Origin: Ceratotherium simum simum | Taxonomy: Eukaryota > Chordata > Mammalia > Perissodactyla > Rhinocerotidae | Assembly: GCF_000283155.1 (NCBI RefSeq) | Contig: NW_004454210.1 | Coordinates: forward strand, 2,766,596-2,830,595 | Length of the DNA stretch: 64,000 nucleotides | Direction: 5' to 3' | Shown here: one piece after another, positions 1 to 38,111 of the stretch | How the letters are laid out: each line of letters starts with the position of its first letter | How positions within the stretch are numbered: position 1 is the first letter of the stretch | Translations under genes and position numbers: made by a program | Notes under the pieces: generated by a model | The model's input: only the letters and a program-made list of their open reading frames with translations | Told to the model about the DNA's origin: nothing | Databases searched by the model: none

Positions 1-1249
1 GTCCCTGAAAGGAACTGTGTGGTCCAGAGCACTGTGAAACCGCAGGGGACACTGGAACCTCTTCCTGAGCTGTCTTCCCAGGGGTGGATGTGCACCCCAG
101 GGAAATGGCCAAGTAAGTGAAACTGAAGAATTATGCTTTGAGTGCTGGAACCAGTTTGTTTGAGCAGGAGCACATCCTCACCTGGACTAGAATCAGGGGA
201 GGCTGACACTTTCTCTGTGATCTGGCAGGGCCTAGCATGTCTCCTGAGGATGGTAGCAGGACAGGGGATCTTGGCTGCAAGCAGTCGAAGTCCTTGAGTG
301 GCAGGTCTGGGTTCTGGCTTTGGTAGTAATGGGGTTGAAAACAGGACTGACCGACTTTTAGGTCAGCACCCTGGGGTATCCATTTGTAGTTGTGGGGGGA
401 GGAATAATGCTACCTTGATGGGGTAGACACTCCCATCTGGGGGAGAAAAGAAGCTTGAAAGACAGGTCCTAATAGGTGGGAGAGAGAATGCCTGCCTCTT
501 GAGACCAGATTTGGAGAAAGACAGGTCTCCAGGTTCCACCACATTGTGGGGGTGCAGATGGAGTCTCAAGACAGGAACCCCAGAGAACAAGTCATATCTC
601 TTACACCAGATTTCCAAGTCGTGTGCCCATTTCCTTCTCTTCTTCCCAGGACTCCCAGTGAGTGTGCCAAATCTGAATGTGTCCTTTTCTTCAGCCTCAG
701 AGCAATTCCAAGGGATCAGCAGAACCCTAGCTAGGCTGGCGTCTTCTCCCTTTCACCGAATGTCTCACAGATTGGCAATTATTGTGAGGCTCCTAGTTCC
801 AACGAGATTATTTAATCAGACTAGCATCTGAATATCATGCTTAATTCAGATGATCCCAGAAGGGATCTAAAATGAAATTCCAATGTCTCTTGGATTGCTG
901 AGACCTAGAATAAGTTTGTCTCAAATGCCTGTGCCCAACTTCCACTTCTGGAACAGTGGCATGAGGAGCTCTATGGACTTGATCCCCAGGAAACAAACGT
1001 AACTAGTAAAAATTATTTTACAAACCAACAGTTAAAGTCTCTGGAAATTGTCCTGAGAGCATACAGCAAGTGAAGAAACATTTATTCAAGACCATCTTCA
1101 GAATCTCAGTAAGAAGAGCAAAAGCCTGTGGCACCTAAGCCACAACCTGCTCTCTCCTCCCCTCTCCCCATCTCAGAGCAATGACTGAAGTTCTGATCCA
1201 GGTGGGTGTGGCTAATAAAATAGGCTCCCTTTCCCCTTAGCTCCTGGTG
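1..1249. other. Intergenic sequence, no gene seen
   Basis: Only short unconvincing open frames. Parts (repeated phrases such as GACAGGTCTCCAGG and GTCTCAAGACAGG) look like decayed interspersed repeat, possibly more L1 5' UTR continuous with the element to the right, but I cannot assign a family. Confidence 0.4.
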
Positions 1250-2213
1250 AAGAGATCTAGTATCTCATTGGGAGGAGCAGGCTGCCAGCATTTCTCATCA
1301 TCGCTTCCCCGCTCAGCTCCAAGTTGTAGAGGCTGAATTCCTGGTGAGTGCAGCCAAGAGTTTGGGGGCTCCCTTCTTCCATCCAGCCCCCACTCACAGG
1401 GCAGAAGCATGACAGGCTGAAAATATTGGGGCTCTGATCATCCTTGTCCCAACTTACCTGCTCATGGCACAGAGGTTCCATGTTGGGGAAGGCAAACTGA
1501 GTGGACCAGAGGCTGCCGCCCCTGCCCCAGATCCTGCTCATAAAGCAGGATGTCACTCTCAGAGTTGTGAGCCACTGTCCCTGCCCTTAGCTCCACAACA
1601 GATACTCAGAGCTTACGCCCAGTCAATCCATAAGAACTGAGAGCTCCAAGGCTCTCACAAAAGGAACTGACTTTATTTGAGACAAAATGTGGGGACATTC
1701 AAACTTAAGAGTGCTCTGAAAACCATGGCAATTTTGGTGGTAAGCAATTAAAAACAACAAGCCAAACTGTAGGGCAGCCAGTTTACCAGAGAGAACCAAG
1801 GAAAAAGAGCTTAGAAGAGCCCTCTTAGGGTCAGAACAAACCTCAAAGACTGGCTTCAAAACTACCTCCACAAGGGATCCAAATTTAATTGAATCAGACT
1901 CTGGAGCAATTTATGCCCTAGGACATTGTTGAAAATAGAGCAATAAGCTGGCAATTAGTAGAGCCTAAAAATTGAGTATAATACCAGCAGAGGCAGACAG
2001 TTTAACAGAGAGATCAGGAAAAAAGACAGTCCAAGAGAGTCCTGCTAATAGTGCCATCCCAGATTGACCATACACATGCCCAGGGATGCATCCTCTAAGC
2101 AGTCATATCAGAGGCTTCACACTGAGGGGTAAAAAGACTTCACTAAAATAGTACATTGAAGTCACTAAACAAGTAAACAAGCAAACAGCAACAAACAAAC
2201 CCTGTAGAAGCAG
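1250..2213 (+). repeat. Probable 5' UTR of the long L1
   Basis: Non-coding stretch running directly into L1 ORF1-region sequence in the same orientation. Its wording resembles older mammalian (L1M) 5' UTRs, but this is from memory of the family. Confidence 0.45.
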
Positions 2214-2567
2214 ATGGGGAAATCAGTGTCTGCAGTTGCTATAATATATTACCTAAAGAAACCCAGTTTTCAACAAAAAATTATGAGACATACAAAGAAA
2301 CACAAAAGTGTGTTTTTGTTTTCAACAAAAAATTATGAGACATATAAAGAAACACAAAAGCAGGAAAAAAAGCAAGCAACAGAAACTGTCTGTGAAAGGG
2401 CATGGATACCAGATTTAACAAACCAGGACTTCAAAGCAGCCATTATAAGTATGTTCAAAGAACTAAAGGAAACCATTCTGAAAAGAAGTAAAAGAAGGTA
2501 TGACAATGTCTCATCAAATAAAGAATACCAATAAAGAGAAATTATTTTTTAAAAAAGAACCAAGTGA

Positions 2568-2831
2568 GGGGCTGGCCCCGTGGCTTAGTGGTTAAGTGCG
2601 CGCACTCCGCTACTGGCAGCCCGGGTTCAGATCCTGGGAATGCACCAACACACCACTTGTCCGGCCATGCTGAGGCGGCGTCCCACATACAGCAACTAGA
2701 GAGATGTGCAACTATGACATACAACGATCTACTGGGGCTTTGGGGGAAAAAAGGGGAAAAAAAAAAGGAGGAGGATTGGCCATAGATGTTAGCTCAGGGC
2801 CGGTCTTCCTTGGAAAAAAAAAAAAAAGAAA
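2568..2831 (+). mobile_element. ERE SINE with target-site duplication
   Basis: Equine-type tRNA-derived SINE: head GGGCTGGCCCCGTGGCTTAG with A- and B-box remnants (GGTTCAGATCC), body GATGTTAGCTCAGGGCCGGTC and an A-rich tail. A 17-bp direct repeat AAAAAAGAACCAAGTGA flanks it at 2551-2567 and 2832-2848. Confidence 0.93.
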
Positions 2832-5800
2832 AAAAAAGAACCAAGTGAAAATTCTGGAATTGAAAAATACAATAACTGCAATAAAAAATTCATTAGAAAT
2901 TCTCAACAGTAGATTTAAACTTGCAGAAGAAAGAATCAACAAACTTGAAGATAGGCCAGAAGAGATTACACAATCCAAAGAGCAGGGATAAAAAAAGAAT
3001 GAAGAAAAATGAACAGAGCCTCAAAAAAATATATGGGACATCAGTAGGCACACCAACATACACAAAATGGGAGTACCAGAAGGAGAGGTAAGAGAAAGGA
3101 GCACAAAAAATACTTGAAGAAGTAACAGCTGAAAAAGATTAATCTACATATCTAAGATGCTCAACAAACTCAAAGTAGGAAAACACAAACAGATCCACAC
3201 CCAAGAAATCACACTAAAAACACTGAAGACAATGAGAAAATTTTGAAAGTAGCAAGAGAAAAATGATTCATCACGTACAGGGAAACTCCAGTAAGATTAA
3301 CAGCTGACTTCTCATCAGAAATAATAAGGCCATAAGGCAGTGGGATGACATATCCAAATGCTGAAAGAAAAAAAGAGTCAACCAAGAATCTTATATCCAG
3401 CAAAACTATCTTTCAAAAATGAAGATGAAATAAAGACATTGCCTGACAATCAAAAACTGAAAGAATTTGTTGCTTGCAGCCCTGCCTTACAAAAATTACT
3501 AATTGAGAGTCTTCAGGCTAAAAGCAAGTGACCCTATGCCATAATTGAATCCTTGCAAAGCAAAAACAAAAGTAAGAAAAAAACCCAAAGAGCACTGGTG
3601 AAGATAATTATGTATTATAAAAGATAATATAAATGTATATTTCTTCTCCTTTCCTCTCTTAACTGATTTAAAAAGAAATTGTATAAAACAATATGCATAT
3701 AATTGTACTGTTGGTCCTATAACATATAAAAATATAATATAGTTGACAATAACAATGCAAAAGAAGTAGGTGGGAGCAAAGCTGTATTGGAGTAAGAAAG
3801 TAACACCAGATGGTAACTTGAGTCCACAGGAACAAATGAAGAGAACCAGAAATGATAAATCAGAAGATTAATATAACGAAATCTATAAATATGTACTTTT
3901 TCTCCTTCTCAACTTCTTTAAAGGATATAAAATTACATAAAGCAATAATTAAAACAATGTATAATTGTATAGGTAACATATATAGATGTAATATGTATAG
4001 CATAGCACAAAAAAGTGGAAGAGAGCATAGAGATATATAGGAATAATGTTTCTGTATCTATTTCCCTAGAATTAAGTTTGTATAAATCTGAAGTAGATTC
4101 TGCTAACATAAGATGTATATGGTAAGCCCTAGAAGAACCACTAAGAAAATAATTCAAAACCTAGTGTGAAAAGCATCATTAAAGGAATTAAAATGTTACA
4201 CTACAAAAGGTTCACTTAATGCAAAAGAAAGTGTTAAATGAGGAATAGAGGAACAAAAAAAGATATGACACATACAGAAAATGAAAAGTAAAATGGCAGA
4301 TGTACATCTTACCATATCAGTAATAACATTCAATGTGAATGGATTTAACAATCCAATCAAAAGGCAGAGATGGCCAAACTGGATTCAAATCAAGATCCAA
4401 CTACATGCTATCTATAGGAAATATACTTTAGATTCAAAGGTACAAATGGGTTGAAAGTAAAAGAATGGGAGAAGCTATAGTTTGCAAATAGTAACCATAA
4501 GAAAGCTGGAGTGGTTATACTAATATCAGACAGACTTTAACACAAAAAACTATTACTAGAGATAAAGAGCGATGTTTTGTAATGATAACAGGGTCAATCC
4601 ATCAGAATGATATATCAATTATAAACAGACATGCACTTAACAACAGAGCCCCAAAATATAGGAAGCAAAAACTGAGAGAATTGAAAGAAGAAATAGACAA
4701 CTTAACAATAATAGTTGGAGACTTCAATACCCCACATTCAGTAATGGATATAACAACTAGGCAGAAGTACAAGGAAATAGGAGATTTGAAAACACTGTAA
4801 ATCAATTACACCTAACAGACATCTATAGTGCTCTCCACCTAACAACAGTAGAATATACATGCTTCTCAAGTGTGCATGGAACATTCTGCAGAATAGACAA
4901 TATGCAAGGCCATAAAACAAGCCTCAATAAAGTTAAAATAATAGAAATCATACAAAGTATATTCTCTGACTACACTGGAATGAAATTAGAAATCAATAAC
5001 AGAAAGAAACTTGGGAAATTCACACATATGTGGAAATTAAGCAACACACTCCTAAGTAACAAATGAGTCAAAGAAGAAATCACAAGGGAAAGTAGAAAAT
5101 ACTTTGAGATGAATGAAAACAAAACCACAACACACCAACACTTATTAGGTGTAGCTAAAGCAGTACTTAGAGGACTATTTATAGCTGTAAATGCCTATGT
5201 TAAAAAAGAAGAAAGATCTCAGATAAATAACCTAAAATTCTACCTTAACAATGGAAAAAAAGCAAACTAAACCAAAGCAAGTAGAAGGAATGAAATGATA
5301 AAGATTAGAGTGGAAATTAATGAAATAGAAAAAAATAGAGAAAATCAAAAAAACTAAAAATTCATTCTTTGAAGAGGTCAACAAAATTGGCAAATCTTTA
5401 GCTAGACTGACCAAGAAAAAAAGAGAGAAGATTCAAATTACTAAAACATGAAGGAAAGAGGGGACAATACTGCAGACCTTACAGAAATAAAGAAGATTAT
5501 AGGGGAATACTATGATCAATTCTTTTCCAACAATTTACATAATTTAGATAAAATGGACAAATTCTTAGAATGATACAAGTACTAAAATGGACTCAGAAAT
5601 AAATAGAAAATATGAATAGATCTATAACAAGTAAAGAGATTCAATTAGTAATAATAACTGAAAAAAACTCCCAACCTACTCACAAAGAAAAGCCCAGGCC
5701 CAAATGTTTGATGAATTCTACCAAACATTTAAAGAAGAATTAGTACCAATTATACACAAACTCTTCTTTCCCCACCCCTCCCCCCCAAAAAAATAGAAGC

Positions 5801-5959
5801 GTGAACAATTCCAACTTATTTTATGAGGCTAGTATTACCCTGATACCAAAATCAGACAAAGACATCACAAGGAAAAAAATCCTATGCACCAATATCTCTT
5901 GTGAATATAGAGGCAAAAATTCTCAACAGAACACTACCAAACCGAATCCACTAAGATAT

Positions 5960-6427
5960 TGTGGAATTGAAGAAAGATGGAATCTCTCCATCTTTTTTAG
6001 GCACCAAAATGGAGCTGGGCGGACATGAAGAGGAGAGGAACAAATTCCTCCTTCAGGATGAACTCTTGAGCTCATTAAATGCCTGAAATGAGTCACAAAT
6101 CTTCTCAAGGAAGATAAGATTATCCCAACAGAGACCCTGTTCCTGTCAGTCATCTCCCACATTCCTAAGTTTACTGGTTTGTTTCAACCGACTCTCACCC
6201 TGATGATTACCTTGTGCCTGAAATTTGTTAAACACATTCCTTCCCTCCTTTTTTTTTCTTTGCCTTTGTTAGCCACGACTATACAACCTTCCTTCTCCCT
6301 TCAATGGCTGGAACACAATTCAAGTGCTACTTGAATCTGTGCTTCCCAGGCTGCAGTCCTGACAAACCTCAAATAAACTTCTTTTTGTTTTAAGTTTTAC
6401 CCGAGTCTACGTCATAATTGATAGACA
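5960..6427 (+). mobile_element. Solo LTR of an ERV1-like endogenous retrovirus
   Basis: A 468-bp non-L1 block interrupts L1 ORF2. It starts TGTGGAATTG and ends ATAGACA (TGT...ACA inverted ends) and is flanked by ATAT on both sides (5956-5959 and 6428-6431). A 4-bp duplication fits gammaretrovirus-like (ERV1) integration. AATAAA is at 6372-6377, so transcription would run in plus sense. No internal viral genes remain. Confidence 0.82.
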
Positions 6428-6783
6428 ATATAAAAATGATAGTATACCATGACAAAGTGGAGTTTATCCCAGGAATGCAAGATCTGAAAATCAATTGATG
6501 AAATATACCATATCAACAGAATAAAGAAGAAAAACCCATAATCATCTCAATAGACACAGAAAGAGCATTTGACAAAATCCCACACCTCTTCGTGATAAGC
6601 AGTCAAATTTGGAAAAAAATAAACAAACAAAACTTGAAAGCAAACAAACTTGGAAGACAATGAACTTCCTCAACTTGATAAAGGGTATTTATGAAAAATC
6701 CACAGCTAACATCATACTTAATGGTGAAAGACTGAATTATTTCCCTTTAAAATCAGGAGTAAGACAAGGAAGTTCACTCTTAC

Positions 6784-7056
6784 CATTTCTTTCTTTCTTT
6801 CTTTCTTTCTTTTTTTTTTTGGTGAGGAAGATTAGCCCTGAGCTAACAACCATTGCCAATCCTCCTCTTTTTGCTGAGGAAGATTGGCCCTGGGCTAACA
6901 TGCGTGCCCATCTTCCTCTACTTTATATGAGACACCGCCATAGCATGGCTTGACAAGTGGTGCATAGGTCTGTGCCCGGGATCCGAACCTACGAACCCCA
7001 GGCCACTGAAAGGGAGCAAGCAAACTTAACCACTACACCACTGGGCCGGCCACCAG
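6784..7056 (-). mobile_element. ERE SINE, minus orientation, nested in L1
   Basis: Reverse-complement ERE: a poly-T/(CTTT)n tail at about 6786-6820, GAAGATTGGCCCTGGGCTAAC, GATCCGAACC and CTGGGCCGGCC. Imperfect flanking repeats ACTCTTAC (6776-6783) and ACTCTTGC (7057-7064) mark the target. It splits the L1 reverse-transcriptase region. Confidence 0.88.
6786..6820. repeat. (CTTT)n and poly-T low-complexity tract
   Basis: Simple repeat expanded from the A-tail of the minus-strand ERE. Confidence 0.85.
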
Positions 7057-8508
7057 ACTCTTGCTACTTCTATTCAACATTTTACTGAAGGTTCTAGCCA
7101 GGGAAATGAGACAAGAAAATTAAATGAAAGGCATCCAGATTTGATAGAAAGAAGTAGAACTATCTCTGCAGATGACATGATCATGTATATTGAAAATCTT
7201 AAGGAATCCACTAAAAACCTATTAGAACTAATAAATGAGTTCAGCAAGGCTGCAGAATACAAGATCAATATGCAAAAGTCAATTGTATTTCTATAGATTA
7301 GCAATAAGTAATCTGAAAATGAAATTAAGGAGGCAATTCCATTTACAATGGCATCAAAAAGAGTAAAATACCTAGAAATAAACTTAACAAAAGAAGCGCA
7401 AAACTTATTCTCTGAAAAGTAAAAAACTTAGTTGAAAGAAATTAAAGACCTAAATAAATAGAAAGTTATTCCATGTTCATGGATCAAAAGACTTAATATT
7501 GTTAAGATAGTAATAGTTCCCAAATTTATCTGTAGATTTAATGCAATCCTCGTATAATTCAAACTGTCTTCTTTGTAGAAATTGGTAAGCTGATCCTAAA
7601 ATTTATATGGAAATTCAAGAGATCCAGATTAGCCAAAACAATCCTGAAAATGTGGGAGGACTCCCACTTCCCAATTTCAAAACTTACTGCAAAGCTACAA
7701 TCATTAAGAAAGTGTGGTACTGGCATAAGAATAGACATATAGATCCATGAGATAGATTTGGAATCCAGAAAATAACCCTCACATTAATGGTAAATGAATT
7801 TTTGACAACAGTGCAAAGATAATTCAGTGGGGAAAGAATAGTCTTTTCAACAAATGGTACTGAGACAACTGAATATCCACATGCAAAAGAATGAAGTTGG
7901 ACCCCACTTCATACCATGACAAAAAGGAACTCAAAATGAAGAAAGACATAAAAGTAAGAGCTAAAACCATAAAACTCTTAGAAAAAACCATAAACATAAA
8001 TCTTTGTGACTTTAGATTAGGCAATGGGTTCTTAGATGTGACATCAAAAGAAACAAAAGAAAAAAACCAGATAAAGTGGATATAATCAACACTAAAAACT
8101 TCTGTGCTTCAAAAGGCACCATCAAAGTGAAAAGACAACCCACAGAATGACAGAAAATATTTGCATATATTGATTGAAGATTTGTGTCTAGAAAATATAG
8201 AGAACTCTTACAATTCAACAACAAAAAGACAACCCCAAAATGGGTGAAGAATCATTTCTGAATAGACATCTCTCCAAAGAAGATGTAAAAATGGCCAACA
8301 GGCACATGAAAAGATGCTCAACATCATTAGTAATCAGAGAAATGCAAATCAAAACCACAATGAGATATTATTTCACACCTATGAGGATGGCTATAATCAA
8401 AAAGTCAGCTAGTAAGTGTTGTTGAGGATATGGAGAAATTGGAACCCTCATCCACTGCAGATGGGAATAGAAAATGGTCTAGTCACTTTGGAAGTGGCTT
8501 TGTTGTCT

Positions 8509-8581
8509 GGCGGTTCCTCAAAAGAAACAGAGGAACCGCCTGACCCCCAGATGGTAAACAGAGTTACCATCTGACCCCCAG
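8509..8581. repeat. Two adjacent perfect inverted repeats on a 31-bp tandem duplication
   Basis: Stem 1 is GGCGGTTCCTC/GAGGAACCGCC (8509-8519 with 8530-8540, loop 10). Stem 2 is CAGATGGTAA/TTACCATCTG (8548-8557 with 8564-8573, loop 6). AAACAGAG and TGACCCCCAG each recur at a spacing of 31 bp. Other L1 copies in the window (for example 18465-18520) lack this structure. Confidence 0.9.
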
Positions 8582-9130
8582 TATTTTTGCTCCTAGAGAT
8601 ACACCCAAGAGAAATGAAAATGTAGTCTTTGCAAAAACATGAACGTTCATAGCAGCATTATTCATAATAGCCCCAAAGTGGAAACAAGTACATGTCCACA
8701 AACTGATGAATGGATAAACAAAAGGTGGTATATTCATACTGTGAAATATTATTTGGCAATAAAAAGAATGAAGTACTGATACATGCTATGACATGGACGA
8801 ACCTTGAAAACATTATGCTACGTGAAAGAAGCCAGACACAAAAGACCGCACGTTATATGATTTCATTTATACGAAATGTCAGGAATAGGCAAAGCTATAG
8901 AGATAGAAAGTAGATTAGTGGTTACCTGGGCTAGGGAAGAGGCATAAGAGGGGTTTGTGGGGTGATGGTTAGGAGCACAGGGTTTCTTTTTGAGACAATG
9001 AGAATGTTCTAAAATTGATTGTGGTGATGGTTGCACAACTGTGTGAATATACTAAAAATTGTTGAATTGTACAATTATAAACAGGTAAATTGTATGGTAT
9101 GTCAATTATATTGCAATAAAGCTGTTATTA

Positions 9131-10159
9131 AATAAAAACAACACTATGCCCTGTCGACACCAAAAAGCTTTCCTCCAAATGACTGCAAATTGGCTTGGGG
9201 ATGGGAATTTTATTCTCAGGGCCTCATGTGGTGTCAGCTCTTGATCCAAGAATTCTGGCCTGGTTCCACAACACATTGACCCAGAAATGGAACTCAGCCC
9301 TTGACTGAAGTTCTATCCTCCCACCCTGCCCTGCCACTTAGGAAGCATTTATGACTTCATTGTAGATGGGGCAGAGGAGGCAGAGAGGATGACATTACAG
9401 AAGAGCAGGCAGCTTTCAAAGGAACATCAGGTATCCTGGGTTTTAGGATACTCTTCACCCATTTATCAGTTGGGTGGGGGGGGGGCTTTCCTCAGCCTTC
9501 TGCATCCCCCACTCAAGTCCCTCAGGCCATCTCCCCAGCAACTGCCCTCCCTTCCTGTCTGGAGCAAACCAAATTCCTCTCCAGCATCTCTCAGGCAGAG
9601 CTGTTTAGAATCAGACACATCTTTAGTGGCCTTGATTGTCCTTTTTACGGCCCCTGAACTCATGTTCCACCTAAGAAATTTATCAAGATATTTCTTAACA
9701 AAGATAAATATCTCCCTAAGAGGAATTCTATTGTCAGTTAAGACACTAATGTGGCTTCGTTTTTTTAAAGTGGAGAGAATAGTTTAATGAACCTCATGGA
9801 CCCATCACTCCCAGCTTTAACAATCATCAATGTTTTGCTAATCTTGTTTTCACATAAGATAAATTCTTCATCTCAGTTACTTCTTATTTGGGGGGCTTTT
9901 AAAGTAAAAATACAAATGCTCCTGTCAGAGCAAAACAGAATACAGGCTGAGCAACCTTTTGTTCTTTCCCAGTGCCGGGAACCCAAGGAGGGGAATGGAG
10001 CGTGGGAGCCACCCCCTAGCCGGCGGGGGGGCTGCAGGTGGGGGCGGAAGAGGTTGGTTCAGGTGTGTGGGACCATGGCTGATGGGGAGGTGTGCGTAGA
10101 CGTGGACGCGGAGGGCAGGGGTCCCAGGACCGTGCTCCCAGGGCGAGGCTGCGGGCGGC
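9131..10159 (-). other. ATP6V1B1: ATP6V1B1 3' UTR and 3' flank
   Basis: About 1 kb between the stop codon and the L1. The part to about 9780 is the likely 3' UTR; beyond it I see a G-run (about 9474-9484) and no gene or recognisable strong repeat. The next gene in the human order (ANKRD53) would lie off the left edge. Confidence 0.45.
9783..9788 (-). terminator. ATP6V1B1: Possible ATP6V1B1 poly(A) signal (ATTAAA)
   Basis: ATTAAA on the minus strand, about 370 nt after the stop; no AATAAA lies closer. The surrounding bases (about 9775-9860) resemble an old interspersed repeat also seen near 55.9 kb, so the signal may be repeat-derived. An AATAAG nearer the gene (about 9889) is less likely. 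The predicted mRNA would be about 2 kb. Confidence 0.3.
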
Positions 10160-36404
<26,245 letters not shown>

Positions 36405-36570
36405 GGTGAGGTGTCCGGCTGGGAGCTGAGCGCCTGAGCCTGCTGACGGCAGGTCCAACACTTCAGGCTCAGCTGGAACTAGAAAGAGCTGACTAGCCAG
36501 CCCCTGCGGTCACCCCTCCCCTCCCCTCCACCCTCCTCTCCTTCTGAGCTGACTGTAAACAGAGAAACCA
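36405..36570 (-). promoter_or_regulatory. ATP6V1B1: ATP6V1B1 proximal promoter and 5' UTR with forkhead site
   Basis: No TATA box is visible upstream of the ATG. In transcript sense the region has a perfect forkhead core TGTTTACA (36561-36554, about 150 bp before the ATG), then a run of GGGGA repeats (about 36510-36531) of the SP1/MAZ kind. FOXI1 is known to drive V-ATPase subunit genes including this one in intercalated cells, so the forkhead site is a good candidate. The transcription start cannot be placed from sequence. Confidence 0.5.
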
Positions 36571-37639
36571 GTGCTGTGGCTCTGGAGCTCTTCCAGATCT
36601 GGGAGGTGCCCTAGGCCACCTGGGAGCAGGGGGATGGGGGAGGGAGGGGCGAGGCTGGCTTCTCTGACCTCTGTTCTTGGCTCTTCCTCTGTCCCCAACC
36701 TGCAGCCAATGTGAACTCCGTTCTTCCTCTTGGAACCTCAGGTGCTCTCCCAGCCCCATGCCCCTCAGCCCTCGTTCTGGTCTCCCCCGCACACCCAGTT
36801 TCTGGCAGGCTGCCCTCCCCTCAGGTCTTCTCCTCACTGTCCCCCAACCTGCCCTCAACCTGCACCCCTTACCCTGGCCATACCTGGGTACTTCTTTCCC
36901 TGCACAATTCCATCATCATCTTTTTTTGAACATCTGTAGAGGGTTATCTTGGGCCAGCTTCAGTGCCACCTACAGGAAGCTTTCCCTGAATCCTCCAGCA
37001 CCCTGGATTCACCACATCTGGTCTCTTTCCTATGTCTGGTCTCCTTCTGGAGAGTTCTCTTTTGTTGCTGCCACTCGGCTGTGAGCCCCCACAAGCTGAG
37101 CCTGTGTCTCCTCCATCAGACTTTCTGTCTCATAATATGGAGAGCTCCCTAAGTACCAGGGCAGGTCTCTCTCCATCTGATCTTACAACCCTGTCTCACC
37201 TACTTGTATTTCACCTCAAGAGCCCATGCAGCAGGCCTGCCCTGACATTTTCAGCCCAGGGCAGAAAATACAAATGGAGGAACCCGAGGCTAAAGGCGTT
37301 GTCCTGTCCCCTGGGCCAGCCGGAGTGTGGCCCAGGTCTGCCGGGCAAGGCGGGGTGGACCCACCCAACCCAAGGTCTGCTCCAGTCCTGCCATGTCTCA
37401 TTCCAGCCTCAGGATTTCCCTGCCAGCACCCCACTCTGAGTGACTCAGGACAGCCAGTTTGAAACCAAACGTGTTTCCCAGCGCAGCCTGGGGCAGACTG
37501 TGCTTGTCTTTTCTCCCCACAGAGTTAAAATCTCACCCTGCATCCTCCGGTCTCAGGACCCACATCAGGTATCTGGTCTCCGCTCTCACAAGTCCTATTT
37601 TTTTCAAAGAATTCTCTCGGGGAGAAGGAGGCGGGGGGG

Positions 37640-37913
37640 GTGTGACTATGAAGGGGAGCAGATCTCTGTGGTGATCAGTTCTGTATCTTGACTGTGGTAT
37701 TGGTTCCACAAATCTTACGTGGGTGATAAAATGACGTGGAACATCATACACACATTATACCAACGTCAATTTCCTGGTTTTGATATTATACTATAGTAGT
37801 GGCAGAAGGTGTAACGACTGGGGGAAACTGAGTGAAGGGTACACAGGATTTCTCTGGACTGTCTTTGCAACTTCCTATAAATCTACAGTTATTGCAAAAT
37901 AGAAAGTTAAATG
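37640..37913 (+). mobile_element. L1M-type 3' end fragment
   Basis: TCAATTTCCTGGTTTTGATA, GGGTACACAGGATTTCTCTG and TTTGCAACTTCCTATAAATC follow the L1M 3' UTR wording also seen at about 51.0-51.15 kb. Confidence 0.72.
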
Positions 37914-37923
37914 AAAGTGTCTT

Positions 37924-38111
37924 GGGGCCAGCCCCATGGCTTAGCGGTTAAAGTTCGGTGCGCTCCACTTCAGCGGTCTGCGTTTGTGGGTTTGGATCCT
38001 GGGCACGGATCTACATCACTTCGCAGCCATGCTGTGGTGGCAACCCACATACAAAATAGAGGAAGACTGGCACGGATGTTAGCTCAGGACTAATCTTCCT
38101 CAAGCCAAAAA
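37924..38111 (+). mobile_element. ERE SINE with 10-bp target duplication
   Basis: GGGGCCAGCCCCATGGCTTA to AGCTCAGGACTAATCTTCCT. AAAGTGTCTT flanks it at 37914-37923 and 38112-38121. It lies about 1.5 kb upstream of the ATP6V1B1 start. Confidence 0.9.

Larger units (their letters stand above)
2214..9130 (+). mobile_element. Near full-length ancient L1 (LINE-1), interrupted by two SINEs and an LTR
   Basis: Plus-strand L1 with ORF1-type coiled-coil text (about 2440-3100), the ORF2 endonuclease stretch IIVGDFNTPHS (about 4705-4740), the reverse-transcriptase motif [10 protein letters not shown] (about 6748-6780) and ADDMIMYIENLKEST (about 7168-7212), then the typical 3' end (GTTGCACAACTGTGTGAATA, about 9030) and an A-rich tail. 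Many stops and frameshifts make it inactive. Later insertions: ERE at 2568-2831, solo LTR at 5960-6427 and ERE at about 6784-7056. It also carries an odd double hairpin at 8509-8581. Excluding insertions it is about 6 kb. Confidence 0.9.

Noticed and set aside
2570..2660. tRNA-like A and B boxes in ERE copies
   Set aside because: They belong to the tRNA-derived SINE head; there is no intact cloverleaf, so no tRNA gene is called.
4582..7304. L1 endonuclease and reverse-transcriptase-like frames as possible genes
   Set aside because: Fragments of a decayed L1 with many stops and three nested insertions; not a functional or host gene.
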